Source: Microbulbifer marinus (GTDB taxonomy: Bacteria > Pseudomonadota > Gammaproteobacteria > Pseudomonadales > Cellvibrionaceae). From it: a stretch of DNA of 64,000 nt. Each line of letters starts with the position of its first letter. Position 1 is the first letter of the stretch. The position numbers and the translations under genes are program-made. Below, piece after piece: positions 35,014 to 46,483 of the stretch. The DNA lies in NCBI RefSeq assembly GCF_900107725.1, contig NZ_FNQO01000001.1:1542458-1606457 (forward strand), read 5' to 3'. The notes under the pieces were generated by a model that saw nothing but the letters and a program-made list of their open reading frames with translations, made no database searches and was not told where the DNA came from.

Positions 35014-35793
35014 TCAGCAGGACCTGACGGCCGGCAGGGGCATCCAGCGATACCAGCGCCGCGCCAGCAGTTCGCGCCAATACAACTGAGTGCGCAGCAT
35101 TGCCGCAGCACTCGGCATCCAGCGCAGCAAACCGCCCTGGGCACGCGGCAGCAGCTCGGCAGAGCTGCCGACCGGCAACGGCCGCACCTGCAGTCCAGCG
35201 CGGGCGAAGACTTCGGCTGCACGGGGCATATGCCACCAGTGCGTAACCAGCACAACGCTCTCCACGCCGGAATCGTGCAAAATGGCTGCGGTATTGACTG
35301 CGTTCTCGGCCGTTGTACGGCTGCAATTGTCACGCCAGGTCACGGGACGCTGGAACACCTCCTGCATCACGTCCGCCATCAGGTTCGCCTCCGAGAGCTG
35401 CTCCTGCTCGTAGACACGCCCGCCGGCAACCAGTACCGGCAACTGGGCCGGCGCCCGCTGCGCGGCCCAGGCCACCCGCTCAAGGCTGGTGGCCGACAGC
35501 CGCTCAGAGCCGGAACCGGCATCCCGATACCGGCCCCCGCCGAGCACCACCACCGCCTGCGGTACCGCGTCCGGTGCCTCGGTGCTTTTGCCCAGCCGCT
35601 CTCCGAGCCAGGTGGAAAATGCCGGCGTCGCGCAAACCCACAAAACGGCGAACGAAAGGATAGCCAGCGGCAATGACAATTTGGCGAACAGTGAAGTTGC
35701 GGGAAAAAAATACAGGACCAACGCCAGCAACAGCCCCAACAGTGGTGCCAGTGGGGGCATCACCAGCGTGGTCAGTATGGCGTGCACCTCCAT
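35014..35793 (-). CDS. YdcF/ElyC-type DUF218 membrane protein
   Basis: A 259-residue inner-membrane protein with two N-terminal hydrophobic segments (about 9-30 and 35-56) and a DUF218 domain. The family motif begins VVVLGGGRYRDAGSG, then LVAGGRVYEQEQLSEA, DNCSRTTAENA and VVLVTHWWHMPRAAEVF. ElyC in E. coli is linked to peptidoglycan and envelope integrity, so an envelope role is probable. The ATG overlaps the stop of the zinc-ribbon gene (TGATG at 35791-35795), so the pair is translationally coupled. Confidence 0.85.
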   Translation of the reverse strand: MEVHAILTTLVMPPLAPLLGLLLALVLYFFPATSLFAKLSLPLAILSFAVLWVCATPAFSTWLGERLGKSTEAPDAVPQAVVVLGGGRYRDAGSGSERLSATSLERVAWAAQRAPAQLPVLVAGGRVYEQEQLSEANLMADVMQEVFQRPVTWRDNCSRTTAENAVNTAAILHDSGVESVVLVTHWWHMPRAAEVFARAGLQVRPLPVGSSAELLPRAQGGLLRWMPSAAAMLRTQLYWRELLARRWYRWMPLPAVRSC

Positions 35794-36242
35794 CAGCGTT
35801 CCAGGCCGCCCTCTATCTGTCGAAAGCAGCCGTAGCCACAGCGATGGCAGGGGGTTATCTGGCTATTCTCCGGTGGCGTGACGCGGTAACCGCAGCCCAG
35901 GCACTGCAGCTCCTCGCCGTGCCCCACCCTTTCGCCGGCCAGCGCCCAGGGCTTGCCCTGTTTGATGCAGCGCATCAGGTTTGGCCAGGCGGTCTCGGTC
36001 GGATCGGCGGCGTCCAGCAGCCAGCTGCCACTGCGCTCTTCCAGCGTCTGTAGCTCGCCGCCCAGGCCGCGCAGATAGTCCACCGCGCGGTGCAGGTCAT
36101 CCTTTAGCCAGGCGCGCAGGAAGGCGACTTTGTTGGCGGTCAAGTCCTCCACGGCCAGCTCCCCCTCCACCAGTTTCTCCAGATCCCGGCGCAACTCCTC
36201 GCCCAGATCCTCTTCCGGCGGCAACTTCGGTTCCTTCGTCAC
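35793..36242 (-). CDS. Zinc-ribbon protein, DUF1451 type
   Basis: A 149-residue cytoplasmic protein. The C-terminal zinc ribbon has two Cys pairs, LQCLGCGY and CHRCGYG, consistent with one bound zinc. The N-terminal 90 residues are acidic and helical (EDLGEELRRDLEKLVEGELA). It resembles the DUF1451 zinc-ribbon family found near leuS in pseudomonads. It is divergent from leuS, and a perfect FNR/ANR-type box lies 59-72 bp upstream of its start. It overlaps the ydcF-type gene by one base. Confidence 0.85.
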   Translation of the reverse strand: MTKEPKLPPEEDLGEELRRDLEKLVEGELAVEDLTANKVAFLRAWLKDDLHRAVDYLRGLGGELQTLEERSGSWLLDAADPTETAWPNLMRCIKQGKPWALAGERVGHGEELQCLGCGYRVTPPENSQITPCHRCGYGCFRQIEGGLER

Positions 36243-36300
36243 GGCATCCCTCCTATAATTCCGCGTTTGCGCATCCTAGCCGATACGCTGGGGTCAATCC

Positions 36301-36314
36301 TTGATCGCGATCAA
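36301..36314. promoter_or_regulatory. FNR/ANR-type box in the leuS divergent region
   Basis: TTGATCGCGATCAA is a perfect match to the FNR/ANR consensus TTGATNNNNATCAA and is fully palindromic. A weaker related sequence (TGATCACGATCG) follows about 20 bp away. The site is about 90 bp from leuS and 59 bp from the zinc-ribbon gene. No FNR-family gene is in the window, so binding is inferred. Confidence 0.55.
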
Positions 36315-36379
36315 GCCATGCTGATCACGATCGCTGGACGGCCCGACGACACGTTGAATGGTTTCCCCGCAAATTTTGA

Positions 36380-39001
<2,622 letters not shown>

Positions 39002-39045
39002 GCCGGGCCGTCGCCGAGGTATTGCAACCTTCGGGGGATCGAGCA

Positions 39046-39525
39046 GTGAAGAATCTCATGGCAGTTTTCGTGGTGGCCCTAGTGGCCACCACACAAGCCC
39101 ACGCAGCCCAGCTGGACAAGCAACTGACTGGAAAATGGCAGAGCCTGTGCAAAAAAGCCTCGGGAAACTATCTGCGGATCACCAGTTCTTTTTCGGCTGA
39201 CGGATATTACTCGGCCAAGTCGGTGTTCTACACCGACGCGGCTTGCAAAGAGACCAACGGCGTGGAGATTATCTCCAACGGCAAGTACCGGCTCGGCCGA
39301 TCACTTACCGCCGCAGGAGGCGAATCCGCCCGGGAAATAGATATCGATGTGCATGAGCTGGTCAGCGGTGGCCTGCAGCTCCCAGGTAGCGGCCAAAAAA
39401 TTGCGCAGGTTATTGCCATCATCGACGACAAACTGATCTTCGGCGATGCACCGGGACTGCAGGCAGTGACCGGCGGCGAGCGACCGCAAAAACTCAATCA
39501 CAAATTCTATTCGCGAAAACAATGA
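39046..39525 (+). CDS. Small exported protein of unknown function between leuS and lptE
   Basis: A 159-residue protein with a signal peptide (about 1-20, MAVFVVALVATTQAHAAQ). The mature part contains two Cys likely to form a disulfide in the periplasm (SLCKKASGNY, TDAACKETN) and beta-strand-like alternation, reminiscent of small lipocalin-like domains, though I do not recognise a family. The GTG at 39046 was chosen because GGGGG lies eight bases upstream; ATG 39058 is an alternative. Its stop codon overlaps the start of lptE (ATGA), so it is translationally coupled to it. Confidence 0.75.
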   Translation: MKNLMAVFVVALVATTQAHAAQLDKQLTGKWQSLCKKASGNYLRITSSFSADGYYSAKSVFYTDAACKETNGVEIISNGKYRLGRSLTAAGGESAREIDIDVHELVSGGLQLPGSGQKIAQVIAIIDDKLIFGDAPGLQAVTGGERPQKLNHKFYSRKQ

Positions 39526-40049
39526 CAAAAATATTCAGCAAGCCCTTTATTTATTTCATCACCGCCGTTCTGCTGAGCGGCTGCGGCTGGCATCTGCGCG
39601 GCGCGCCGAAAAACTTCCCCCCGGGCAGCCAGCTGTATATCTCCGCGGAAGACCCGCGCAGCAATATCGCCGAAGAGCTGACCCGCCTGCTGCAGAACGC
39701 CGGCCTGCCGATGGCGGAATCCCCACTGGAAGCGGATTACGATCTGACCATTCACAAGGAAACAGAGCGCAAACGCACCGTGTCCGTGGATGCCCAGGGG
39801 CGAGCTGCCGAATACGAGCTGATCACCAGCGCACTGTACAGCGTACGCGACAGCAGCGGCCGCACCCTGCTGAACAATGCCCAGGCAGATGTGTACCGCT
39901 CTCTCGAGTGGAGTTCCGCCGAGATCGTCAGTAAGGGCGAAGAGGAGCGGCTGCTGCGCGAAGAGATGCGCCGCGAGCTGATCAGTCGCATCATCGACCG
40001 CCTGCGCCGCATCGACGTCAACGCGCCGCCAGAAGAGAAGAGTTACTAG
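39522..40049 (+). CDS. lptE: LPS-assembly lipoprotein LptE
   Basis: A partner of LptD that plugs the outer-membrane LPS translocon. The 175-residue precursor has a signal peptide and lipobox LLSGC with Cys21, followed by GWHLRGAPKNFPPGSQLYIS, a family signature, and helices at the C-terminus (EERLLREEMRRELISRIIDR). It overlaps the preceding secreted-protein gene by four bases and is followed by holA after 15 bp, the order seen in many gammaproteobacteria. Confidence 0.93.
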   Translation: MTKIFSKPFIYFITAVLLSGCGWHLRGAPKNFPPGSQLYISAEDPRSNIAEELTRLLQNAGLPMAESPLEADYDLTIHKETERKRTVSVDAQGRAAEYELITSALYSVRDSSGRTLLNNAQADVYRSLEWSSAEIVSKGEEERLLREEMRRELISRIIDRLRRIDVNAPPEEKSY

Positions 40050-40064
40050 GATATCCCACTCCCC

Positions 40065-41066
40065 ATGCGCATCAATCCCCGCCAGTTGCAACAGAGCCTG
40101 AACAAGGGCCTGGCCCCCGTGTACGTGGTATCGGGTGACGAGCCACTGCTGGTGCAGGAGTGCTGTGACAGCATTCGCGCCGCGGCGCGAAACAGCGGTT
40201 TCAGCGAGCGCGAACTGCTGCACGCGGAGCACAATTTCGACTGGGGCCAGTTGCTCGCCTCAGCCGGCAGCATGTCACTGTTTGCCGAGAAGAAAGTTAT
40301 CGAGGTGCGCCTGCCGAGTGGCAAGCCCGGCGACAAGGGCAGCAAGGCGCTGCAGGAGTTCGCCTCGCTGGCCAGCGACGACCTGCTGCTGTTACTGGTT
40401 CTACCCAAGCTGGACCGGTCCCAACTGAACAGCAAATGGGTAAAGGCACTGGAGCAGAATGGCGTGCTGCTGCAGATATGGCCGGTGGATGCGCAGGAAA
40501 TGCCGCGCTGGATTCACCAGCGGCTGCGCGCCGCCGGGCTCGATGCGGAGCCGGAGGCGATCCAGATTCTCGCCGAGCGGGTCGAAGGCAACCTGCTCGC
40601 CGCCAGCCAGGAAATCGAAAAGCTCAAACTGCTGAGCCAGGACAACCTGATCACGGCCGCGACAATGAGCGACGCCGTAGCCAGCTCGGCCCGCTATGAC
40701 GTGTTCGGCCTGATCGACCGAGCGCTGGCTGGCGATGCGGAAAACGCCGTAAAGACACTGCACGGTCTGCGCGCCGAGGGGATCGAGGCGCCGGTGGTAC
40801 TCTGGGCCCTGGCGCGGGAGATCCGCAGCCTGCTGGAGATCGGCGAAAAACTGGATCAGGGCCAGCAACTGGCACGGCTGGTGCGTATCCAGAAAAGACA
40901 GCCGCTGATCCAGTCCGCACTGGCACGGCTGCGCCCGCGACAGCTCGAGAGCCTGCTGCTGCGCGCCCGCGCGGTGGACACCGCGATCAAGGGCGGCAAG
41001 GATCAGGATCCGTGGACCGGCCTGCTGGAACTCACCCTGAACCTGTGCGGCAAGCGCAGCATCTGA
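40065..41066 (+). CDS. holA: DNA polymerase III subunit delta
   Basis: The clamp-loader subunit that opens the beta sliding clamp. The 333 residues match the family: VYVVSGDEPLLVQECCDSIR at the N-terminus, FAEKKVIEVRLPSGKPGDKG, and the C-terminal collar domain (RLRPRQLESLLLRARAVD). The gene lies immediately downstream of lptE. Confidence 0.93.
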   Translation: MRINPRQLQQSLNKGLAPVYVVSGDEPLLVQECCDSIRAAARNSGFSERELLHAEHNFDWGQLLASAGSMSLFAEKKVIEVRLPSGKPGDKGSKALQEFASLASDDLLLLLVLPKLDRSQLNSKWVKALEQNGVLLQIWPVDAQEMPRWIHQRLRAAGLDAEPEAIQILAERVEGNLLAASQEIEKLKLLSQDNLITAATMSDAVASSARYDVFGLIDRALAGDAENAVKTLHGLRAEGIEAPVVLWALAREIRSLLEIGEKLDQGQQLARLVRIQKRQPLIQSALARLRPRQLESLLLRARAVDTAIKGGKDQDPWTGLLELTLNLCGKRSI

Positions 41067-41256
41067 TTAAGCTGCTGCCCGGGATCCTCCCACCCGCCGG
41101 ATGCTCATTCGGCGCCGGAAAATAATCAAACGACCACTGCAATTGGAAGGAAATACAGTTTGCTTTGCCCCCGGCGACGGCTAAATTGAAGCCTGTAGGC
41201 CGGTCTCTCCAGCCAGGCTGGCGCGCAATAAAACCAAGCTCCGAGCGAGGACAGCG

Positions 41257-42915
41257 ATGAGCGAAGCCGAATCTCCGTCTGTACTAGCCGCCACCCATGA
41301 AGTCATCAACCAGGTACCGCCGCTCGCCGGCCACAACCTTTATGCCGGCGATACCGCACTGCGCGAGGCGGTGCAGCACAATGGCGGGCACTGGGCCGAA
41401 GACGACTTGCAGCGCTACGGGGAGGTCTGCGGCCGCCCCGAGATGATCGAGCGCGGCTACAACGCCAACGAATTCAAGCCGATCTTCGAGAGCCACGACC
41501 GCAGCGGCAACCGCATCGACCTGGTGCGCTATCACCCCTCCTACCACCAGCTGATGCAACTGGCCCTGTCCGAGGGTCTGCACAGCGCGCCCTGGACCGA
41601 TCCCGGCCCGGGCGCCCATGTGGTGCGTGCGGCCAAATACTATCTGCACAGTCAGCTGGAGGCCGGGCACGGCTGTCCGATCACGATGACCTTCGCCTCG
41701 GTGCCGTCCATCCGCCTCAATCCACAGCTCGCCGACGAGTGGCTGCCGAAAATCACCGCCCGCGGCTACGACTCGAGTAACCGCCCATACACGGAAAAAT
41801 CCGCACTGACCATCGGCATGGGCATGACTGAAAAGCAGGGCGGCTCCGACGTGCGTGCCAATACCAGCACCGCTACGCCGATGGGTGACGGCACCTACGA
41901 ACTGGTCGGGCACAAGTGGTTTATGTCCGCGCCGATGTGCGATGCCTTTCTGATGCTCGCGCAAGCCCCCGGCGGCCTGTCCTGCTTCCTGGTACCGCGC
42001 TGGCGTCCGGACGGCAGCAAAAACCCGCTACAGGTGCAGCGACTGAAGAAAAAGGCGGGAAACGTCTCCAACGCCTCTTCCGAAGTGGAAATGCGCGGTG
42101 CCCTCGGCTGGCTGATCGGCGAAGAGGGGCGTGGCGTCAACGCGATCATCGAAATGGTTGCCACCACCCGTTTCGACTGCATGATCGGCTCCTCCTCGGG
42201 TCAGCGCCAGGCGGTGGTGCAGGCGATTTACCACGCGTCCCAACGCAGCACTTTCGGCAACATCCTGATCGACCAGCCGCTGATGCAGAATGTGCTCGCC
42301 GACCTGCAGCTGGAGGTGGAGGGGTCCGTCGCCATGACCATGCGCATCGCCCGCGCCCTGGACCACCTCGATCGCGAGCACGAACAGATGCTGATGCGCC
42401 TCGGCACCGCCGTCGGCAAATACTGGATCTGCAAGCGCACGCCCCATCACGCCTATGAGGCCATGGAGTGCCTCGGCGGCAACGGCATCATCGAGAATTT
42501 CATCACCGCCCGCCTGTACCGCGACGCGCCGATCAATGCGATCTGGGAAGGGTCGGGCAATATCCAGGCGCTGGATGTGCTGCGCGCCATCGCCAAGGCC
42601 CCGGCCGTAATTACCCATTGGTTCGACGAGCTGGAGCAGAGCAAAGGTACCGATCTACGCTACGACCGCGCCCTGGTTCGTCTCAAAAACGAATTTTCGA
42701 ATAGGGATGAAATCGAGTACCGGGCCCGCCACCTTGTCGACCAGCTGGCACTGACGATGCAGGCACACCTGCTGGTCCAGGGCGGCAACAGCGCGGTGGC
42801 CGAGGCCTTTATCGCCTCGCGCCTAAATACCGTCGGCGCGCACAACACCGGCTGCCTGCCCACCGGTGTCGACGTGACAACGCTGATCGAACGCGGCAAT
42901 CCCCTCGCCGTATAG
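41257..42915 (+). CDS. AidB-like acyl-CoA dehydrogenase
   Basis: A 552-residue FAD-dependent protein of the AidB branch, linked in E. coli to protection from alkylating agents. Family-specific features are GMGMTEKQGGSDVRANTS, LVGHKWFMSAPMCDAF, GGLSCFLVPRW, MVATTRFDCMIGSSSGQRQ, the ECLGGNGIIEN segment and IWEGSGNIQALDVLR. The extra N-terminal domain (about 1-170) is present, as in AidB. No ada or alkA gene is adjacent. A general acyl-CoA dehydrogenase role cannot be excluded. A bidirectional terminator follows. Confidence 0.85.
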   Translation: MSEAESPSVLAATHEVINQVPPLAGHNLYAGDTALREAVQHNGGHWAEDDLQRYGEVCGRPEMIERGYNANEFKPIFESHDRSGNRIDLVRYHPSYHQLMQLALSEGLHSAPWTDPGPGAHVVRAAKYYLHSQLEAGHGCPITMTFASVPSIRLNPQLADEWLPKITARGYDSSNRPYTEKSALTIGMGMTEKQGGSDVRANTSTATPMGDGTYELVGHKWFMSAPMCDAFLMLAQAPGGLSCFLVPRWRPDGSKNPLQVQRLKKKAGNVSNASSEVEMRGALGWLIGEEGRGVNAIIEMVATTRFDCMIGSSSGQRQAVVQAIYHASQRSTFGNILIDQPLMQNVLADLQLEVEGSVAMTMRIARALDHLDREHEQMLMRLGTAVGKYWICKRTPHHAYEAMECLGGNGIIENFITARLYRDAPINAIWEGSGNIQALDVLRAIAKAPAVITHWFDELEQSKGTDLRYDRALVRLKNEFSNRDEIEYRARHLVDQLALTMQAHLLVQGGNSAVAEAFIASRLNTVGAHNTGCLPTGVDVTTLIERGNPLAV

Positions 42916-42933
42916 CGGCCAGCGAAAAACAAA

Positions 42934-42959
42934 AAAGCCCCGGCGTCGACCGGGGCTTT
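42934..42959. terminator. Bidirectional terminator between the aidB-like and SDR genes
   Basis: A perfect 10-bp stem, AAAGCCCCGG (42934-42943) with CCGGGGCTTT (42950-42959), and a CGTCGA loop lie between convergent genes, with A-rich sequence on the left side. It can terminate both transcripts. Confidence 0.88.
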
Positions 42960-43008
42960 AGCTGTATCTCTAATTTTTTCGCGGCTGTCTTTCGAGTGCG
43001 CGCAGGCG

Positions 43009-43749
43009 CTACCACGGCAGCGGTGTGCCATCCCAGAACAGCAGTTGCCCGCTATCCTCGGGCCGCAGGCCTCGCAGCACACCGACGATACGCTCGGCGC
43101 TCAGCTCCGGGCGAAAGAGTTTGTCCTCGGCAATATTCTCCTGAAAGGGCTTGGACAGCGCCGTATCCGTAGTACCCGGGTGAATCGCCACCACGCAGCA
43201 GCTCTCGAGGCGCCGCCCCCATTCGATGGAGAGATTGCGGATCAGCATATTCAGCGCCGCCTTGCTGATACGGTAGCTGTACCAACCACCCAGATGGTTG
43301 TCGCCGATACTGCCCACTTTGGCCGACAGCGACGCCCACAGCAGCGGTTGTCGACGTTGCAACAGCCTGCCGAGCGCCTGGGCCAGGTGCAGGTGGGTGA
43401 GCAGATTGACGCGCATCGACTGCAGCAGCCAGTCGTCATCGCACTGCTGGAGGGATTTTTCCGGGCCGTGCGTATCGTCGTGCAACAGGCCGCAGCAATT
43501 GATCACCCAGTCCGGCAGGGCTGCCGACTCGGACAGGAATTCCCGCACCGCATCAATCGACGACGCATCGCCCAACTCTACGGACAGATGGTGTTGCTCG
43601 CCGCGGTGACCCTCGAATGATCCCGCCTCGCCACGGCTGAGCGTCAGCAGAGACACTTGCGGATAGCGCCTTACCAGCTCGCCGCCGATGGCCTGTGCGA
43701 GGCCACCGGATGCGCCGGCGAGCAGTACCGTTGCAGGTCGATCGAACAT
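43009..43749 (-). CDS. SDR-family NAD(P)-dependent oxidoreductase
   Basis: A 246-residue short-chain dehydrogenase. The nucleotide-binding GASGGLAQAIG lies near residues 11-21; WASLSAKVGS with catalytic Ser and YSYRISKAALNML with the YxxxK motif are visible. The LTLSRGEAG segment and NCCGLLHDD replace the usual NNAG, as in CsgA-like members. The start at 43749 has GGGAGG upstream; 43773 is an alternative giving eight more residues. The gene lies 34 bp after the decarboxylase on the same strand, so the pair may be co-transcribed. The substrate is unknown. Confidence 0.85.
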   Translation of the reverse strand: MFDRPATVLLAGASGGLAQAIGGELVRRYPQVSLLTLSRGEAGSFEGHRGEQHHLSVELGDASSIDAVREFLSESAALPDWVINCCGLLHDDTHGPEKSLQQCDDDWLLQSMRVNLLTHLHLAQALGRLLQRRQPLLWASLSAKVGSIGDNHLGGWYSYRISKAALNMLIRNLSIEWGRRLESCCVVAIHPGTTDTALSKPFQENIAEDKLFRPELSAERIVGVLRGLRPEDSGQLLFWDGTPLPW

Positions 43750-43783
43750 ACCGGCCTCCCTGCCGGGTAGCATCTTGTCGGCT

Positions 43784-45847
43784 TTAGCGGCCGGATTTTT
43801 TCCCTGCGGCCTTCTTCGGTGACGCTTGCGGCGCGTCTTCCTTGACCACCCGCAGCATCGGCTCGTCGGAGCGGAATATCAGGCCGTGAATTTCAGTGGT
43901 GTTCTGCCCCTGCAGTAACTGCTGCAGGAATTGCACTATCTGCGTGGAAATTTCCTGCCCGGGGACCAGCACCGGAATGCCGGGAGGATAAGGCACTATC
44001 TCGTCCGCACAGGTGCGGCCGACCAGATTGCGGGTCGCTTCCACGCCGTTGTCCATCAGCGGCAGCTCCTCGGTCTCGGCGAAATAGGCATCGGCCGGCA
44101 GGCAGTTGAAGTGCGTGAACTCCGGCAGCTTCCTCGCCGAAGCGATGTGGCCGCGCTTGCGCGTGTTGCGGGCCAGCTGCTTGAGCGCGTGAATCAGGCG
44201 CAGCAATTTGCTCTCGGTGCTGCCGAGGGTCACCAGTACCGTGACCGTGTTGTAGGTGGTCTTTTCCACCTGAATGCCGTACTGGTCGAACAGCTTGATC
44301 TGCATTTCCTTGCCGGAATAACCACTCGCGGAAATATCGATCGTGACCTTGGTCGGGTCCAGGCGGATGTTGTCGTTGGCCAGCGGCTCGGCGATCAGGT
44401 CGTCACGCGTCAAGGCGCGGAAGACTCCGGTTTCATCGACGGCGCGGCGCAGCGTATCCACCATCTGCAGGCACTGCTTGAGGCGGCTGTAACCTTCCAT
44501 CGCCATCTGCTTGCGCGCGACGTCGAGGCTCGCAATCATCGCGTACTGCGGGCTGGTGGAAGCGTGCATGTTCAGGTTTTCGCGGAAGCGGAACTCGTCG
44601 AAATCGGGATCCTGCACGTGGATCATACTGGCCTGGGAAAAGGCCGACAGCATCTTGTGGGTGCTCTGGGTCACGTAGTCAGCGCCGCACTCCAGCGCCG
44701 TCGGGCGCAGCTCCGGATGGAAGTAGCCGTGGGCAAACCAGGCCTCATCCACCAGCACCTTGACGCCACGCTCGTGGGCGTAATCGATGATCGGCTTCAG
44801 GTCGTAGCGCAGGCCATCGTAGGTGCAGGAGGTGATCACCAGCAGGCGGGCATCGCTGTGCTCATCGAGCGCCTGCTCGATGTCGGAGCGCTTTACCGGA
44901 CCGTAAATACCGAACTCAGGGTGCAGCACCGATTTCAGGTACACCGGTTCGCAGCGATTCATCACGATCGCGTGGTGCACCGATTTGTGACAGGCCTGGT
45001 CGACAATGATTTTGCCACCGCCGCCGAGAATCTGCTGGATCACTACCTTGTTCGCGGTGGAGGTGCCGTTGGTCAGGAAAAAGGTGTGGCGCGCGCCGAA
45101 GGCCTGTGCGGCCAGATCCTGGGCTTCCTGGATCACCGAGTGCGGCTCCAGCAGGCTGTCCAGCACCTGTACCGAAACCGAAAGATCGGTGTTGAATACG
45201 TGCTCGCCCATAAAGCGGTAGAAGTCACCGACCCAGGGGCTGTTGCGCAGGCTATCACCGCCGGAGTGCCCTGGGGTATGCCAGGCGTCGCGAGCGGAGA
45301 ACACGTACTCTTTAAGTGTGTCGGCAAAGGGCGTAGACGCGCGGCGGGCGATGAATGCCTGCACCAGGCGGAACATGTGGTTGAAATTGCCCTCGCGGCG
45401 GTCAAACAGTTCGTCGAAGCGCTGACGGAGGTTGGCGAGGGACTGCGCACTGGGCGCCGCCTGGGGCGCGGTGCCGGCGCCGGCGAGGGAGCCGTGCGCG
45501 ACCAGAAATATATTGAGCTGCGAGCGCAGGCCATGGATCCGATCGGCCAGCTCATCCGCAGCCTCCAGGCTTTGGGCGTCACAACCGCCGTCCACGATCA
45601 GCGCCTGCAGATTGTCTTCTTCCTGCACCAGGCGCTCGACACCGGCAGGCGTGACGGCTTCGAAACACAGGCCAAAAGGATTTTCGTGCTGTGCAGCGGT
45701 CGCATTCAGAGCATTGACCCAGTCGCCCGCCAGCTGGCGATCGGCGCTGATCAGGGCCACGCGGCACTCCAGCGGCTGTGCGCTCTCAGTCAGGTTGCCC
45801 AGATCAGGCATCTTCAGTTCCAAACCCATAGTCTTATCCATCAGCAT
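43784..45847 (-). CDS. Orn/Lys/Arg decarboxylase
   Basis: A 687-residue PLP-dependent decarboxylase of fold type I that makes a diamine or agmatine from a basic amino acid. The N-terminal about 130 residues form the receiver-like wing domain; the core has YVFSARDAWHTPGHSGGDSL, TFFLTNGTSTANKVV, DQACHKSVHHAIV, LVDEAWFAHGYFHP and the PLP-lysine segment TQSTHKMLSAFSQASMIH. A Lys/Ala-rich tail (SPKKAAGKKSGR) ends the protein. Whether it takes lysine, ornithine or arginine cannot be told from motifs. It probably functions in polyamine supply or acid resistance. Confidence 0.88.
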   Translation of the reverse strand: MLMDKTMGLELKMPDLGNLTESAQPLECRVALISADRQLAGDWVNALNATAAQHENPFGLCFEAVTPAGVERLVQEEDNLQALIVDGGCDAQSLEAADELADRIHGLRSQLNIFLVAHGSLAGAGTAPQAAPSAQSLANLRQRFDELFDRREGNFNHMFRLVQAFIARRASTPFADTLKEYVFSARDAWHTPGHSGGDSLRNSPWVGDFYRFMGEHVFNTDLSVSVQVLDSLLEPHSVIQEAQDLAAQAFGARHTFFLTNGTSTANKVVIQQILGGGGKIIVDQACHKSVHHAIVMNRCEPVYLKSVLHPEFGIYGPVKRSDIEQALDEHSDARLLVITSCTYDGLRYDLKPIIDYAHERGVKVLVDEAWFAHGYFHPELRPTALECGADYVTQSTHKMLSAFSQASMIHVQDPDFDEFRFRENLNMHASTSPQYAMIASLDVARKQMAMEGYSRLKQCLQMVDTLRRAVDETGVFRALTRDDLIAEPLANDNIRLDPTKVTIDISASGYSGKEMQIKLFDQYGIQVEKTTYNTVTVLVTLGSTESKLLRLIHALKQLARNTRKRGHIASARKLPEFTHFNCLPADAYFAETEELPLMDNGVEATRNLVGRTCADEIVPYPPGIPVLVPGQEISTQIVQFLQQLLQGQNTTEIHGLIFRSDEPMLRVVKEDAPQASPKKAAGKKSGR

Positions 45848-46076
45848 AGCCCGATTCTTTCGGCGGGCGCCTGTCTCGTTCTGTTAACTTTTTGATTTTA
45901 TTTAATTTTTTCGACTGCCAGAGGCAGCCGCGACGGCCCCGGAGGACTGTGACTCACGGGCCAGGGGGCAAATACTAAAGGAGGCGAACAGGGAATTCCG
46001 TGAAGTCGGGGGATTTAGCGTTATTTGCCAAAAGATGACAGTTAAACCGCATCTGCTGCCATCTGGAACATGAAAT

Positions 46077-46481
46077 TTAGAACTTTGCGCTACGGACTTG
46101 GCCGTTGAATTCGAGACAGTCCCGCACCCGCTGCAGCTGCACCGGCGACAGTGCCTGCAGCGGGAAATATCCCAGCTCCGAATGCTCACTGGAGAGTGTG
46201 ATCGCGGCCGAATCGGTGAAGTGGGCGCGGAAGATAAACACGTGGGAACTGTAGACGCGGTGGTAATAGACACCGCTCAGGTAATCGATCTGCACCTCGC
46301 GCCCCAACTCCTCCCGGCATTCGCGCAACAGCGCCTCGTGGATCGTCTCGCCGGGATCCAGCGCCCCTCCGGGTAGGCCCCAGCTGCGATCGGCGTAGGT
46401 GGCACGCAGCTGTAACACCTCGCCGGTTTCATTGGTAATGACCGCGTGAGCACTGAGGCGGTAGGTGTCTTCGAATCCCAT
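46077..46481 (-). CDS. Nudix hydrolase
   Basis: A 134-residue hydrolase of nucleoside-diphosphate-linked substrates. The Nudix box is intact (GALDPGETIHEALLRECREELG), with the metal-binding REXXEE core, preceded by SAHAVITNETGEVLQLRATY. It starts two bases after pldA ends, so the two are probably co-transcribed. The substrate cannot be assigned. Confidence 0.88.
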   Translation of the reverse strand: MGFEDTYRLSAHAVITNETGEVLQLRATYADRSWGLPGGALDPGETIHEALLRECREELGREVQIDYLSGVYYHRVYSSHVFIFRAHFTDSAAITLSSEHSELGYFPLQALSPVQLQRVRDCLEFNGQVRSAKF

Positions 46482-46483
46482 TC

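Noticed and set aside
45902..46273. Long antisense frame over the Nudix gene and its spacer
   Set aside because: Ser/Arg-rich composition typical of a shadow frame in GC-rich DNA; the Nudix frame has the intact signature.
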